From assembly GCA_963715025.1 (NCBI GenBank), contig CAVQQQ010000009.1, positions 124,001 through 188,000 of the forward strand: a stretch of 64,000 bases of DNA, in the 5' to 3' direction. Under the pieces are notes generated by a model, which did no database searches, was not told where the DNA came from, and was given only the letters and a program-made list of their open reading frames with translations. Positions 17,524-25,730 of this stretch are shown one piece after another (positions within the stretch are counted from its first letter, which is position 1; the number at the start of each line of letters is the position of its first letter). Made by a program: the position numbers and the translations under genes. Origin of the DNA: DASSJT01 sp963715025 (GTDB taxonomy: Bacteria; Actinomycetota; Actinomycetes; Actinomycetales; Dermatophilaceae).

Positions 17524-17605
17524 GCGCAGGTCAGGCAGTGGTGCGGGTCACGCAGCTGGCACTGCCAGGGTATGCCGGCCGGCCGGCATGCGGGTCAGCA
17601 TCGCC

Positions 17606-18091
17606 TCAGGCCGAGGTGATGGATCCGCCGGCGGCCTCGATCTTCTCCTTGGCGCTGGCCGAGAACGCGTCAGCGGTGACGTCGACCTTGACGGCGATGT
17701 CACCGGTGCCGAGCACCTTCACCGGCGTTCCGGAGCGGACCGCGCCCTTGGCCACCAGGCTCTCGACCGTCACGTCGCCGCCGTCCGGGTAGAGCGCGGA
17801 GATGCGGTCGAGGTTCACGACCTGGTAGGTGGTCTTGAACGGGTTCTTGAAGCCGCGCAGCTTCGGGAGCCGCATGTGGAGCGGCGTCTGGCCACCCTCG
17901 AAGTGGTCCGGAACCTGGTAGCGGGACTTGGTGCCCTTGGTGCCTCGACCGGCGCTCTTGCCCTTGGAGCCCTCACCGCGACCCACTCGGGTCTTCGCGG
18001 TCCTGGCGCCCGGGGCCGGGCGCAGGTGGTGCACCTTCAGGGCCGAGCCCTCGGCCTTCACGGCGGCGTCGGCTGCTTTCTTGGTAGCCAT
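17606..18091 (-). CDS. rplO: 50S ribosomal protein L15
   Basis: 161-residue late-assembly protein of the large subunit. LKVHHLRPAPGARTAKTRVG, GRGTKGTKSRYQVPDHFEGG and TPLHMRLPKLRGFKNPFK are the glycine- and arginine-rich RNA-binding blocks. A short Ala/Lys extension precedes them. It lies two bases after rpmD and is the last spc gene before the terminator at 17491. Confidence 0.97.
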   Translation of the reverse strand: MATKKAADAAVKAEGSALKVHHLRPAPGARTAKTRVGRGEGSKGKSAGRGTKGTKSRYQVPDHFEGGQTPLHMRLPKLRGFKNPFKTTYQVVNLDRISALYPDGGDVTVESLVAKGAVRSGTPVKVLGTGDIAVKVDVTADAFSASAKEKIEAAGGSITSA

Positions 18092-18093
18092 GG

Positions 18094-18276
18094 TCAGTCA
18101 ACCTCCTCGACGGAGACCAGGTGGGTCACCGTCCGGACCATCCCGCGGATCTCGGGACGGTCCTCCTTGACGACGACGTCGCCAATGCGCTTCAGACCGA
18201 GGCTGCGCAGCGTCTCGCGCTGGTTGTGCTTGCCACCGATCTCCGAACGGGTCTGGGTCACCTTCAGCCGAGCCAT
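18094..18276 (-). CDS. rpmD: 50S ribosomal protein L30
   Basis: 60-residue large-subunit protein with LKVTQTRSEIGGKHNQRETL and GLKRIGDVVVKEDRPEIRGM. The start region is ATGATG; the second ATG (18276) overlaps the rpsE stop by one base, and the first would add one Met. L30 is encoded between rpsE and rplO, as in most bacteria. Confidence 0.96.
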   Translation of the reverse strand: MARLKVTQTRSEIGGKHNQRETLRSLGLKRIGDVVVKEDRPEIRGMVRTVTHLVSVEEVD

Positions 18277-18938
18277 CATGCACCAGCCTTGGCCGTCTCG
18301 CGGGCCGCCTCGCGGCCTGCAGCCTGGGCGCGCAGCATGGCGGCCGGGGCCACCTCGTCCAGCGGCAGGCCGCGACGGGCCGCGACCGCCTCGGGACGCT
18401 CCAGGCCTTTCAGGGCCTCGACCGTCGCGTGGACGATGTTGATGGCGTTGTCCGAGCCCAGGGACTTGGACAGCACGTCGTGGATGCCGGCGCACTCGAG
18501 CACGGCGCGGACCGGGCCACCGGCGATGACACCGGTACCGGGTGCAGCCGGGCGCAGCAGGACGACACCCGCGGCGGCCTCACCCTGCACGGGGTGCGGG
18601 ATGGTTCCCTGGATGCGGGGGACCTTGAAGAACGCCTTCTTGGCCTCCTCGACACCCTTGGCGATAGCCGCGGGCACCTCCTTGGCCTTGCCGTAGCCGA
18701 CGCCCACGGTGCCGTCGCCGTCGCCTACGACGACCAGGGCGGTGAAGCTGAAGCGCCGGCCACCCTTGACCACCTTGGCGACGCGGTTGATGGTCACCAC
18801 GCGCTCGACGTACTGGCTCTTCTCTGCGTCACGACCGCTGTCGCGGCGGTCGCCGCGACGCTCGCGGCGCTCACCGCGGTCGCTGCCACGGTCGTTGCCG
18901 GCGGCGACGCCGGTGCCTCGACGCTGGGGTCCTGGCAT
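18276..18938 (-). CDS. rpsE: 30S ribosomal protein S5
   Basis: 220-residue small-subunit protein needed for decoding accuracy; mutations here classically affect spectinomycin response. The core has VERVVTINRVAKVVKGGRRF, GYGKAKEVPAAIAKGVEEA and GVIAGGPVRAVLECAGI. The first about 40 residues are an Arg/Asp/Gly-rich low-complexity extension, longer than the E. coli protein and common in actinobacteria. A 43-base gap separates it from rplR. Confidence 0.97.
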   Translation of the reverse strand: MPGPQRRGTGVAAGNDRGSDRGERRERRGDRRDSGRDAEKSQYVERVVTINRVAKVVKGGRRFSFTALVVVGDGDGTVGVGYGKAKEVPAAIAKGVEEAKKAFFKVPRIQGTIPHPVQGEAAAGVVLLRPAAPGTGVIAGGPVRAVLECAGIHDVLSKSLGSDNAINIVHATVEALKGLERPEAVAARRGLPLDEVAPAAMLRAQAAGREAARETAKAGA

Positions 18939-18981
18939 CAGATGTTCCTCATTTCAGCCTTGCGGGTCAGTGCGGTCGTGG

Positions 18982-19356
18982 TCACAGTGCGAGCCCACCC
19001 TCACGGGCGCCCTCGGCGATCGCGGCGACCCGTCCGTGGTACTTGTTGCCGCCACGGTCGAAGACCACGGCGTCGACGCCGGCGCTCTTGGCCCGCTCCG
19101 CCAGCAGCTCGCCGACCCGCTTGGCCTTGGCGGTCTTGTCGCCCTCGAAGGAGCGAAGGTCAGACTCCATGGTCGAGGCCGACACCAGGGTTTTGCCCAC
19201 GGTGTCGTCCACGATCTGCACGAAGACGTGGCGCGAGGAGCGCGACACGACGAGTCGGGGACGCGCGGCGGTCCCGGCAACCCTCTTGCGGACGCGCAAG
19301 TGACGGCGGCCGCGCGCAGCGACCTTGCCCTTGGCGCGCTTGATGGTCATAGCCAT
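18982..19356 (-). CDS. rplR: 50S ribosomal protein L18
   Basis: 124-residue protein that binds 5S rRNA together with L5 and L25. RHLRVRKRVAGTAARPRLVV, RSSRHVFVQIVDD and the C-terminal FDRGGNKYHGRVAAIAEGAR are typical. ATG 19356 and an internal ATG two codons later are both usable. It lies three bases after rplF. Confidence 0.96.
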   Translation of the reverse strand: MAMTIKRAKGKVAARGRRHLRVRKRVAGTAARPRLVVSRSSRHVFVQIVDDTVGKTLVSASTMESDLRSFEGDKTAKAKRVGELLAERAKSAGVDAVVFDRGGNKYHGRVAAIAEGAREGGLAL

Positions 19357-19359
19357 GGC

Positions 19360-19896
19360 TTACTTACCAGCCTTTCCGACCTTGCGGCGGATCTGCTCGC
19401 CCGCGTAGCGGACACCCTTGCCCTTGTAGGGGTCGGGCTTGCGGAGCTTGCGGATGTTCGCAGCCACCTCGCCAACCAGCTGCTTGTCGATGCCCTGCAC
19501 CGAGAAGCGGGTGGGGGTCTCGACCGCGAAGGAGACACCCTGGGGGGCGGGCACGGTGATGGGGTGGCTGTAGCCCAGCGCGAACTCGAGGTCCGTGCCC
19601 TTGAGCACCACCCGGTACCCCGTGCCGTAGATCTCCATCTTCTTCTCGTAGCCCTCGGTGACACCCAGGACCATGTTGTTGATCAGGGAGCGGGTCAGGC
19701 CGTGAAGGGCGCGCGAGTTGCGCTCGTCGTCGGGCCGGCTCACCTGGATGCCGTCCTCGCCCTTCTCGACGCTGATCGGCTCGGCCACGACGTGGCTGAG
19801 CTCGCCCTTGGGCCCCTTGACCTTGACGGCCCGGCCCTCGATGGTCACGTCAACGCCCGAGGGGATGGTCACCGGAAGTCGTCCAATACGCGACAT
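19360..19896 (-). CDS. rplF: 50S ribosomal protein L6
   Basis: 178-residue protein near the factor-binding site of the large subunit, made of two similar alpha/beta domains. MSRIGRLPVTIPSGVDVTIE, LINNMVLGVTEGYEKKMEIY and the C-terminal PDPYKGKGVRYAGEQIRRK are diagnostic. It lies 12 bases after rpsH. Confidence 0.97.
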   Translation of the reverse strand: MSRIGRLPVTIPSGVDVTIEGRAVKVKGPKGELSHVVAEPISVEKGEDGIQVSRPDDERNSRALHGLTRSLINNMVLGVTEGYEKKMEIYGTGYRVVLKGTDLEFALGYSHPITVPAPQGVSFAVETPTRFSVQGIDKQLVGEVAANIRKLRKPDPYKGKGVRYAGEQIRRKVGKAGK

Positions 19897-19908
19897 GTCT
19901 GCTTCCCC

Positions 19909-20307
19909 TTACCAGATGTAGGCGAGGACTTCCCCACCCACACCCTTCTGTGCAGCCTGCCTGTCCGTGAGGAGGCCGGAGGACGTGGAGATGATCGCCA
20001 CGCCCAGGCCGCCGAGGACCTTGGGCAGGTTGGAGGACTTCGCGTAGACGCGCAGGCCGGGCTTGGACACCCGGCGCACACCGGCGATGGAGCGCTCGCG
20101 GTTGGGACCGTACTTGAGGCTGATGGTCAGCGTCTTGCCGACCTCGGCGTCCTCGACGGCCCAGTTCGCGATGTAGCCCTCTGCCTGGAGGATCTCCGCG
20201 ATGTGGGACTTCAGCTTGGAGAACGGCATGGAGACCGAGTCGTGGTGCGCCGAGTTGGCGTTCCGGACGCGGGTCAGCATGTCCGCAATCGGGTCTGTCA
20301 TTGTCAT
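19909..20307 (-). CDS. rpsH: 30S ribosomal protein S8
   Basis: 132-residue primary 16S-binding protein of the central domain. MTMTDPIADMLTRVRNANSA starts it; SKPGLRVYAKSSNLPKVLGG and GVAIISTSSGLLTDRQA follow. S8 is the usual feedback regulator of spc operons, through a binding site near rplE; I did not identify such a site. ATG 20307 or the ATG two codons later may be used. A 127-base gap with one GTATGCCG copy separates it from rpsN. Confidence 0.97.
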   Translation of the reverse strand: MTMTDPIADMLTRVRNANSAHHDSVSMPFSKLKSHIAEILQAEGYIANWAVEDAEVGKTLTISLKYGPNRERSIAGVRRVSKPGLRVYAKSSNLPKVLGGLGVAIISTSSGLLTDRQAAQKGVGGEVLAYIW

Positions 20308-20434
20308 TGGGCTTCTCCGCCCTCTCTCACCGCGGTTTCACGCCGGCTGTTATTGGTGCCGCCAGCGCGACCTGCGATGTAGATGGTCTGGTTCAAATCG
20401 GTGGTGTATGCCGGGTGCTCAGGCACGAGGGCCG

Positions 20435-20620
20435 TCACCACGAGCTCTTGGTCACGCCCGGCAGCTCGCCGCGGTGGGCCATCTCGCGAAGGCAGATGCG
20501 GCACAGGCCGAACTTGCGGTAGACCGAGTGCGGTCGGCCGCACCGCTGGCAGCGGGTGTAGGCGCGGACCTTGAACTTCGGCGTCTTGGCGGCCTTGTTG
20601 ATCAGTGCGGTCTTGGCCAT
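20435..20620 (-). CDS. rpsN: 30S ribosomal protein S14 type Z
   Basis: 61-residue zinc-binding S14. The zinc ribbon is CQRCGRPHSVYRKFGLCRIC with Cys24, Cys27, Cys40 and Cys43. The location between rplE and rpsH is the standard place for the zinc form; a zinc-free longer paralogue may exist elsewhere. Spacing to rplE is two bases. Confidence 0.97.
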   Translation of the reverse strand: MAKTALINKAAKTPKFKVRAYTRCQRCGRPHSVYRKFGLCRICLREMAHRGELPGVTKSSW

Positions 20621-20622
20621 GA

Positions 20623-21189
20623 TCAGTTCTCCTTGAAGGGGAAGCCGAGCGCGCGCAGCAGGGCGCGTCCCTCGTCGTCATTGGTGGCCGTCGTGACCAC
20701 GGTGATGTCCATGCCCCGGACCCGGTCGATGCGGTCCTGGTCGATCTCGTGGAACACCGCCTGCTCGTTGAGCCCGAACGTGTAGTTGCCCTGGCCGTCG
20801 AACTGCCTTGGCGACAGGCCGCGGAAGTCGCGGATGCGCGGCAGCGCGATGGTGACCAGACGGTCGAGGAACTCCCACATGCGGTCGCCGCGCAGCGTGG
20901 TGTGCGCACCGATCGGCATACCCTCGCGCAGCTTGAACTGGGCGATCGACTTGCGGGCCTTGGTGACCACCGGCTTCTGGCCGGTGATCGAGGCGAGGTC
21001 CTTCACAGCGCCCTCGATGAGCTTGCTGTCGCGAGCCGCCTCGCCGACACCCATGTTGACGACGACCTTGACGACGCCGGGCACCTGCATGGCGTTGCCG
21101 TAGCCGAACTGCTCCTGGAGCGCCGCACGGATCTCGTCCGTGTAGCGCGCCTTGAGGCGCGGCGCGGTCTTCACTGCAGTTTCAGTCAT
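20623..21189 (-). CDS. rplE: 50S ribosomal protein L5
   Basis: 188-residue protein of the central protuberance that binds 5S rRNA and contacts P-site tRNA. PRLKARYTDEIRAALQEQFG, KARKSIAQFKLREGMPIG and RDFRGLSPRQFDGQGNYTFG are diagnostic. ATG 21189 was chosen because GAGAGAG precedes it; a GTG three codons earlier would overlap rplX. The GMP triplet in REGMPIG is encoded by the CGGCATAC word at 20914. Confidence 0.96.
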   Translation of the reverse strand: MTETAVKTAPRLKARYTDEIRAALQEQFGYGNAMQVPGVVKVVVNMGVGEAARDSKLIEGAVKDLASITGQKPVVTKARKSIAQFKLREGMPIGAHTTLRGDRMWEFLDRLVTIALPRIRDFRGLSPRQFDGQGNYTFGLNEQAVFHEIDQDRIDRVRGMDITVVTTATNDDEGRALLRALGFPFKEN

Positions 21190-21194
21190 CTCTC

Positions 21195-21545
21195 TCACAG
21201 GTCCTTGCCCGAGCGCGCCCCGACACGGGTGCGGCTCGTCTTGGAGCGGCCTTCGCGCTCAACCGTCTCGACGCGGGTCTTGACCCGGGTCGGTTTCTTG
21301 TCGGAGGGGTCGACAATGGCCACGTTGCTCACATGGATCGGGGACTCCTGGACCACCAGGCCACCCGTGCGCGAGCCGCGCGCCGTCTGGCCGGCCTTCG
21401 TGTGGCGGGTGACGCGGTTGACGCCCTCGACGAGGACGCGCTGGGTGTCGCGGTAGACCGCGATGACCTTGCCCTGCTTGGACTTGTCCTTGCCCGCGAG
21501 GACCTGGACCAGGTCGCCCTTCTTGATCTTCATCTTGTCGGCCAT
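21195..21545 (-). CDS. rplX: 50S ribosomal protein L24
   Basis: 116-residue assembly initiator of the large subunit with a KOW motif (KMKIKKGDLVQVLAGKDKSK, QGKVIAVYRDTQRVLVEGVN). ATG 21545 was chosen because GGAGGT lies nine bases upstream; the GTG at 21551 would have only three bases of spacing. It begins two bases after the rplN stop. Confidence 0.96.
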   Translation of the reverse strand: MADKMKIKKGDLVQVLAGKDKSKQGKVIAVYRDTQRVLVEGVNRVTRHTKAGQTARGSRTGGLVVQESPIHVSNVAIVDPSDKKPTRVKTRVETVEREGRSKTSRTRVGARSGKDL

Positions 21546-21547
21546 GG

Positions 21548-21916
21548 TCACAGCACCTCCGGCGCCAGCGAGATGATCTTCATGAACTTCTTCTCCCGCA
21601 GCTCGCGCCCCACCGGGCCGAAGATGCGGGTGCCGCGCGGGTCGCCGTCACTCTTGAGGATGACGGCGGCGTTCTCGTCGAAGCGGATGTAGCTGCCGTC
21701 CGGGCGGCGGCGCTCCTTGGAGGTGCGCACGACGACCGCCTTGACGACGTCACCCTTCTTGACGTTGCCGCCGGGGATGGCGTCCTTGACGGTGGCGACG
21801 ATCGTGTCGCCGATGCCGGCATACCGACGGCCCGAGCCACCGAGAACCCGGATGCAAAGGAGCTCCTTCGCACCGGTGTTGTCGGCGACGCGCAGTCGCG
21901 ACTCCTGCTGGATCAC
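21548..21916 (-). CDS. rplN: 50S ribosomal protein L14
   Basis: 122-residue protein at the subunit interface and silencing-factor site. MIQQESRLRVADNTGAKELL, CIRVLGGSGRRYAGIGD and DGSYIRFDENAAVILKSDGD are near-invariant. Start is GTG 21916. The Tyr-Ala in RRYAG is spelled TAT-GCC by a CGGCATAC copy at 21817. It opens a new sub-cluster after the 133-base gap behind rpsQ. Confidence 0.97.
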   Translation of the reverse strand: MIQQESRLRVADNTGAKELLCIRVLGGSGRRYAGIGDTIVATVKDAIPGGNVKKGDVVKAVVVRTSKERRRPDGSYIRFDENAAVILKSDGDPRGTRIFGPVGRELREKKFMKIISLAPEVL

Positions 21917-22002
21917 TGTCTAACTCCTGTCGTCGAGCTGGTTCTCACCGGCAGTGCCGGTTGAGCCTGGCCGAACCTGGTGTGGTCTGTGTGTGGTGCG
22001 CA

Positions 22003-22029
22003 CGCGGCATACACAGGGGGTATGCCGCG
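22003..22029. repeat. Inverted pair of the CGGCATAC word between rpsQ and rplN
   Basis: Ten-base perfect arms CGCGGCATAC and GTATGCCGCG around the seven-base loop ACAGGGG, so two copies of the word face each other and can form an RNA hairpin in the rpsQ-rplN spacer. There is no T-run. This is the same arrangement as at 12284. Confidence 0.85.
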
Positions 22030-22049
22030 CGGCACCAGAGTGCTGCGGC

Positions 22050-22343
22050 CTACTTGGCCTTCTCGAGGATCTCCACCACGCGCCAGCGCTTGGTCGCCGA
22101 CAGCGGGCGGGTCTCCATGATCAGGACGCGGTCGCCCACGCCGGCCGCATTGGCCTCGTCGTGCGCCTGGACCTTGCTGCTGCGCCGCAGCACCTTGCCG
22201 TACAGCGCGTGCTTGACGCGGTCTTCGACCTCGACGACCACAGTCTTGTCCATCTTGTCGCTCACCACGTAGCCCTGGCGGCTCTTGCGGTGGCTGCGGC
22301 TTTGGGTACCAGTCGTCACGTCGTCCTTCTTGGTCTCGCTCAT
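22050..22343 (-). CDS. rpsQ: 30S ribosomal protein S17
   Basis: 97-residue OB-fold protein that helps start 5'-domain assembly of 16S rRNA. QGYVVSDKMDKTVVVEVEDR, YGKVLRRSSKVQAHDE and IMETRPLSATKRWRVVEILE are diagnostic. Its ATG overlaps the rpmC stop by four bases (ATGA), indicating coupling. Confidence 0.97.
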   Translation of the reverse strand: MSETKKDDVTTGTQSRSHRKSRQGYVVSDKMDKTVVVEVEDRVKHALYGKVLRRSSKVQAHDEANAAGVGDRVLIMETRPLSATKRWRVVEILEKAK

Positions 22344-22600
22344 GCCGAGGCCTCCGTGCTCTTCTCGGTGCTGCTGATGCTCTGCCCGATCCCGAGCTCG
22401 CGCTCGCGCATCTCGGTGTAGATGCGCGCGATGTCCTTGCGGACGGCGCGCAGGCGGCCGTGGTTGTCCAGCTGGCCCGTGGCCGACTGGAACCGGAGGT
22501 TGAACAGCTCCTCCTTGGCCTTGCGCAGCTCGTCGACCAGACGATCGTCGTCGAAACCGCGCAGGTTGCCCGCGGTCAGGTCCTTGGAACCAATAGCCAT
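22340..22600 (-). CDS. rpmC: 50S ribosomal protein L29
   Basis: 86-residue protein near the exit tunnel that helps dock the signal recognition particle and trigger factor. DRLVDELRKAKEELFNLRFQ, SATGQLDNHGRLRAVRKDIA and RIYTEMRERELGI form the two-helix fold. A short Ser/Glu-rich tail is added. Start and stop overlap the neighbouring genes by one and four bases. Confidence 0.96.
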   Translation of the reverse strand: MAIGSKDLTAGNLRGFDDDRLVDELRKAKEELFNLRFQSATGQLDNHGRLRAVRKDIARIYTEMRERELGIGQSISSTEKSTEASA

Positions 22601-23019
22601 CAGATGTCACCACCTTCACGCCGGACGAAGCGGCACTTCATCGGCAGCTTGTGCATGGCCAGACGCATCGCCTCACGCGCGACCTCCTCGGACACACCGG
22701 AGAGCTCGAACATCACGCGGCCGGGCTTGACGTTGGCGATCCACCACTCAGGCGAGCCCTTGCCCGAACCCATGCGGGTCTCGGCGGGCTTCTTGGTCAG
22801 CGGGCGGTCGGGGTAGATGTTGATCCACACCTTTCCGCCACGCTTGATGTAGCGCGTCATCGCGATACGGGCGGACTCGATCTGCCGGTTGGTGACGTAG
22901 GCGGGCTCGAGAGCCTGGATGCCGTAGTCGCCGAAGGCGATCTTGGTGCCACCCTTGGCAGCGCCCGAGCGACCCGGGTGGTGCTGCTTGCGGTGCTTCA
23001 CTCGACGAGGAATCAACAT
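22600..23019 (-). CDS. rplP: 50S ribosomal protein L16
   Basis: 139-residue protein near the peptidyl transferase centre and A site. MLIPRRVKHRKQHHPGRSG, GGKVWINIYPDRPLTKKPAE and ETRMGSGKGSPEWWIANVKP are diagnostic. It follows rpsC by one base and overlaps rpmC by one base. Confidence 0.97.
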   Translation of the reverse strand: MLIPRRVKHRKQHHPGRSGAAKGGTKIAFGDYGIQALEPAYVTNRQIESARIAMTRYIKRGGKVWINIYPDRPLTKKPAETRMGSGKGSPEWWIANVKPGRVMFELSGVSEEVAREAMRLAMHKLPMKCRFVRREGGDI

Positions 23020-23020
23020 G

Positions 23021-23860
23021 TCAGGACTGCTCCTCCGTGCTGGCGGGCGCAGTTGCCTCGGCAGCGGTCTCTGCGGTCACTGCGGACTCCGCGGGGGCCG
23101 GCTCGACGCTGGCCTCCGCGCTGCGGTCCGAGCGACGGGCGCGGGCCGGGCGGTCCGCGCCCTCACGACGCGGGCCACGGGAGGGACGCGGCGCGGCAGC
23201 CTGCTGCTGCGCGAGCTCCTTGGCCGTGAAGTCGCCCTTGTAGATCCACACCTTCACGCCGATGCGGCCGAAGGTGGTGCGGGCCTCGTAGAAGCCGTAG
23301 TCGATGTTGGCGCGCAGCGTGTGGAGCGGGACGCGCCCCTCGCGGTAGAACTCGGTACGCGACATCTCGGCGCCGCCGAGGCGGCCGGACACCTGCACCC
23401 GGATGCCCTTGGCACCGGCGCGCGTGGCCGACTGCATGCCCTTGCGCATGGCGCGGCGGAAAGACACGCGGGCCGAGAGCTGCTCGGCGATGCCCTGGGC
23501 GACCAGCTGGGCGTCGACCTCGGGGTTCTTGACCTCGAGGATGTTCAGCTGCACCTGCTTGCCGGTGAGCTTCTCGAGCTCCCCACGGATGCGGTCGGCC
23601 TCGGCACCGCGGCGGCCGATCACGATCCCCGGACGCGCCGTGTGGATGTCCACACGGACGCGGTCGCGGGTGCGCTCGATCTCGACGCGGGCTATGCCGG
23701 CGCGCTCCATGCCCTCGGACATGAGCTTGCGGATGGCGACGTCTTCCTTGACGTAGTCGCGGTAGCGCTGACCCTCCTTGGTCGAGTCGGCGAACCAGCG
23801 GCTCATGTGGTCTGTGGTGATGCCCAGCCGGAAGCCGTGCGGGTTGACCTTCTGGCCCAT
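23021..23860 (-). CDS. rpsC: 30S ribosomal protein S3
   Basis: 279-residue head protein at the mRNA entry channel. MGQKVNPHGFRLGITTDHMS starts it; the KH domain has GIVIGRRGAEADRIRGELEK, and KVWIYKGDFTAKELAQQQ ends the core. A Pro/Arg/Glu/Ala-rich tail of about 60 residues follows, common in actinobacterial S3. The ATG overlaps the rplV stop (TAATG). Confidence 0.97.
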   Translation of the reverse strand: MGQKVNPHGFRLGITTDHMSRWFADSTKEGQRYRDYVKEDVAIRKLMSEGMERAGIARVEIERTRDRVRVDIHTARPGIVIGRRGAEADRIRGELEKLTGKQVQLNILEVKNPEVDAQLVAQGIAEQLSARVSFRRAMRKGMQSATRAGAKGIRVQVSGRLGGAEMSRTEFYREGRVPLHTLRANIDYGFYEARTTFGRIGVKVWIYKGDFTAKELAQQQAAAPRPSRGPRREGADRPARARRSDRSAEASVEPAPAESAVTAETAAEATAPASTEEQS

Positions 23861-24228
23861 TAGCGGGTGCCTCCCTTAGCAGCCTTGGGCGCAACGACCA
23901 CGGTGATGTGGCTGGTGCGCTTGTTGATGCGGGCCGCGCGGCCCTGGGCACGCGGGCGGAACCGCTTCATGGTCGGGCCCTCGTCGACGAAGACGTGGCT
24001 GACCACGAGGTTGCGCTCGTCGAAAGCCTCCGCGGCGCGGTCGGCCTTGACCCGGGCGTTGGCAATGGCGCTCTCGAGCACCTTGCGGATCGGGTCACTG
24101 GCAGACTGCGGGGCGAAGCGGAGCACGGCGACAGCCTCCGTGGCCTGCTTGCCGCGGATGAGGTCCACGACGCGGCGGGCCTTCTGCGGCGTGACGCGAA
24201 CGTGCCGTGCCTGCGCCTTGGCTTCCAT
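23860..24228 (-). CDS. rplV: 50S ribosomal protein L22
   Basis: 122-residue protein lining the exit tunnel. EAKAQARHVRVTPQKARRVV and the loop VVSHVFVDEGPTMKRFRPRA, QGRAARINKRTSHITVVV are diagnostic. ATG 24228 was preferred because GAAGGA lies seven bases upstream and related L22 proteins begin with MEA-AQAR; the alternative ATG 24261 overlaps the rpsS stop and would add 11 residues. Confidence 0.93.
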   Translation of the reverse strand: MEAKAQARHVRVTPQKARRVVDLIRGKQATEAVAVLRFAPQSASDPIRKVLESAIANARVKADRAAEAFDERNLVVSHVFVDEGPTMKRFRPRAQGRAARINKRTSHITVVVAPKAAKGGTR

Positions 24229-24260
24229 CACGTTGTCCTTCTCGGTGGTTGCGGAGCTCA

Positions 24261-24542
24261 TCAGCGACGACGCCCCTTCTTGTCTTCCTTCACGTGACCC
24301 TTGAAAGTGCGGGTCGGCGCGAACTCGCCGAGCTTGTGGCCGACCATCGACTCGGTGACGAACACCGGGACGTGCTTGCGGCCGTCGTGGACGGCGAAGG
24401 TGTGCCCGAGCATGTCCGGTGCGATGACCGACCGGCGAGACCAGGTCTTGATGACGTTCTTGCTGCCCGCTTCGTTCTGAGCGTCCACCTTCTGCTGCAG
24501 GTGGGCGTCGATGAAGGGGCCCTTCTTCAAGCTACGAGGCAT
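24261..24542 (-). CDS. rpsS: 30S ribosomal protein S19
   Basis: 93-residue head protein that contacts S13 and tRNA. MPRSLKKGPFIDAHLQQKVD, WSRRSVIAPDMLGHTFAVHD and GHKLGEFAPTRTFKGHVKED are near-invariant. It lies 18 bases after rplB. Confidence 0.97.
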   Translation of the reverse strand: MPRSLKKGPFIDAHLQQKVDAQNEAGSKNVIKTWSRRSVIAPDMLGHTFAVHDGRKHVPVFVTESMVGHKLGEFAPTRTFKGHVKEDKKGRRR

Positions 24543-24560
24543 GTTTCTTCAGGCTCCTAC

Positions 24561-25397
24561 TCAGCGCTTCTTGCCAGTACGACGGCGGCGAACGATCATC
24601 GTGTCGCTCGACCTGCCAGGGCGGCGGGTCCGGCCCTCAGGCTGGCCCCAGGGGCTGACCGGGTGGCGACCACCGGAGGTCTTGCCCTCACCACCACCGT
24701 GTGGGTGGTCGACCGGGTTCATGGCGACACCGCGCACCGTGGGGCGCTTGCCCTTCCAGCGCATGCGGCCGGCCTTGCCCCAGTTGATGTTGGACTGCTC
24801 GGCGTTGCCCACCTCGCCGACCGTTGCGCGACAGCGCAGGTCGACGTTGCGGATCTCGCCCGAGGGCATGCGCAGCTGGGCATAGGGGCCGTCCTTGGCG
24901 ACCAGCTGGACGCGGACCCCGGCCGAGCGGGCGATCTTGGCGCCGCCACCCGGGCGCAGCTCGACCGCGTGGACCACGGTGCCCGTGGGGATGTTGCGCA
25001 GCGGCAGGCTGTTGCCCGGCTTGATGTCGGCGGCGGGGCCGTTCTCGATCACGTCGCCCTGCTTCAGCCGGTTCGGCGCCAAGATGTAGCGCTTCTCGCC
25101 GTCGGCGTAGTGCAGCAGCGCGATCCGCGCCGTGCGGTTGGGGTCGTATTCGATGTGGGCGACCTTCGCAGGCACGCCGTCCTTGTCGTGGCGCCGGAAG
25201 TCGATGACCCGGTAGGCACGCTTGTGGCCACCGCCGATGTGGCGGGTGGTGATGCGGCCCTTGTTGTTGCGGCCACCGCTCTTGCTCAGCGGGCGCACCA
25301 GGGACTTCTCGGGGGTGGCACGCGTGACCTCGACGAAGTCCGCGACGCTTGAGCCACGACGACCCGGCGTCGTCGGCTTGTACTTACGGATTCCCAT
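24561..25397 (-). CDS. rplB: 50S ribosomal protein L2
   Basis: 278-residue primary 23S-binding protein required for subunit association and peptidyl transferase assembly. MGIRKYKPTTPGRRGSSVAD, GGGHKRAYRVIDFRRHDKDG and PVDHPHGGGEGKTSGGRHPV, with the catalytic-region histidine, are diagnostic. It lies 30 bases after rplW. Confidence 0.98.
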   Translation of the reverse strand: MGIRKYKPTTPGRRGSSVADFVEVTRATPEKSLVRPLSKSGGRNNKGRITTRHIGGGHKRAYRVIDFRRHDKDGVPAKVAHIEYDPNRTARIALLHYADGEKRYILAPNRLKQGDVIENGPAADIKPGNSLPLRNIPTGTVVHAVELRPGGGAKIARSAGVRVQLVAKDGPYAQLRMPSGEIRNVDLRCRATVGEVGNAEQSNINWGKAGRMRWKGKRPTVRGVAMNPVDHPHGGGEGKTSGGRHPVSPWGQPEGRTRRPGRSSDTMIVRRRRTGKKR

Positions 25398-25427
25398 GCT
25401 CTGAATTCCTCAGTTCCTCATCGATCC

Positions 25428-25730
25428 TCAGGCGCCGGCGCTGCCGAAGATGTCGATCGAGCCCTCGCGGAGCGTGACGATCGCGCGCTTGGTGTCCTTG
25501 CGCTTGCCGAGGCCGAACCGCGTGCGGCGGGCCTTGCCCGGACGGTTCATGGTGTGGACCGAGTCGACCTTGACGCCGAAGACGTTCTCGACGGCGATCT
25601 TGATCTCGGTCTTGTTGGCGCGCGGGTCGACGATGAAGGTGTACTTGCCCTCATCGAGGAGCCCATAGGACTTCTCGGACACGACCGGCGCGATCAGGAT
25701 GTCGCGCGGGTCCTTGTACAGGGTGCTCAC
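25428..25730 (-). CDS. rplW: 50S ribosomal protein L23
   Basis: 100-residue exit-tunnel protein that docks trigger factor and SRP. DILIAPVVSEKSYGLLDEGK and FIVDPRANKTEIKIAVENVF are diagnostic, and GKARRTRFGLGKRKDTKRAI completes the fold. GTG 25730 overlaps the rplD stop by four bases (GTGA). Confidence 0.97.
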   Translation of the reverse strand: MSTLYKDPRDILIAPVVSEKSYGLLDEGKYTFIVDPRANKTEIKIAVENVFGVKVDSVHTMNRPGKARRTRFGLGKRKDTKRAIVTLREGSIDIFGSAGA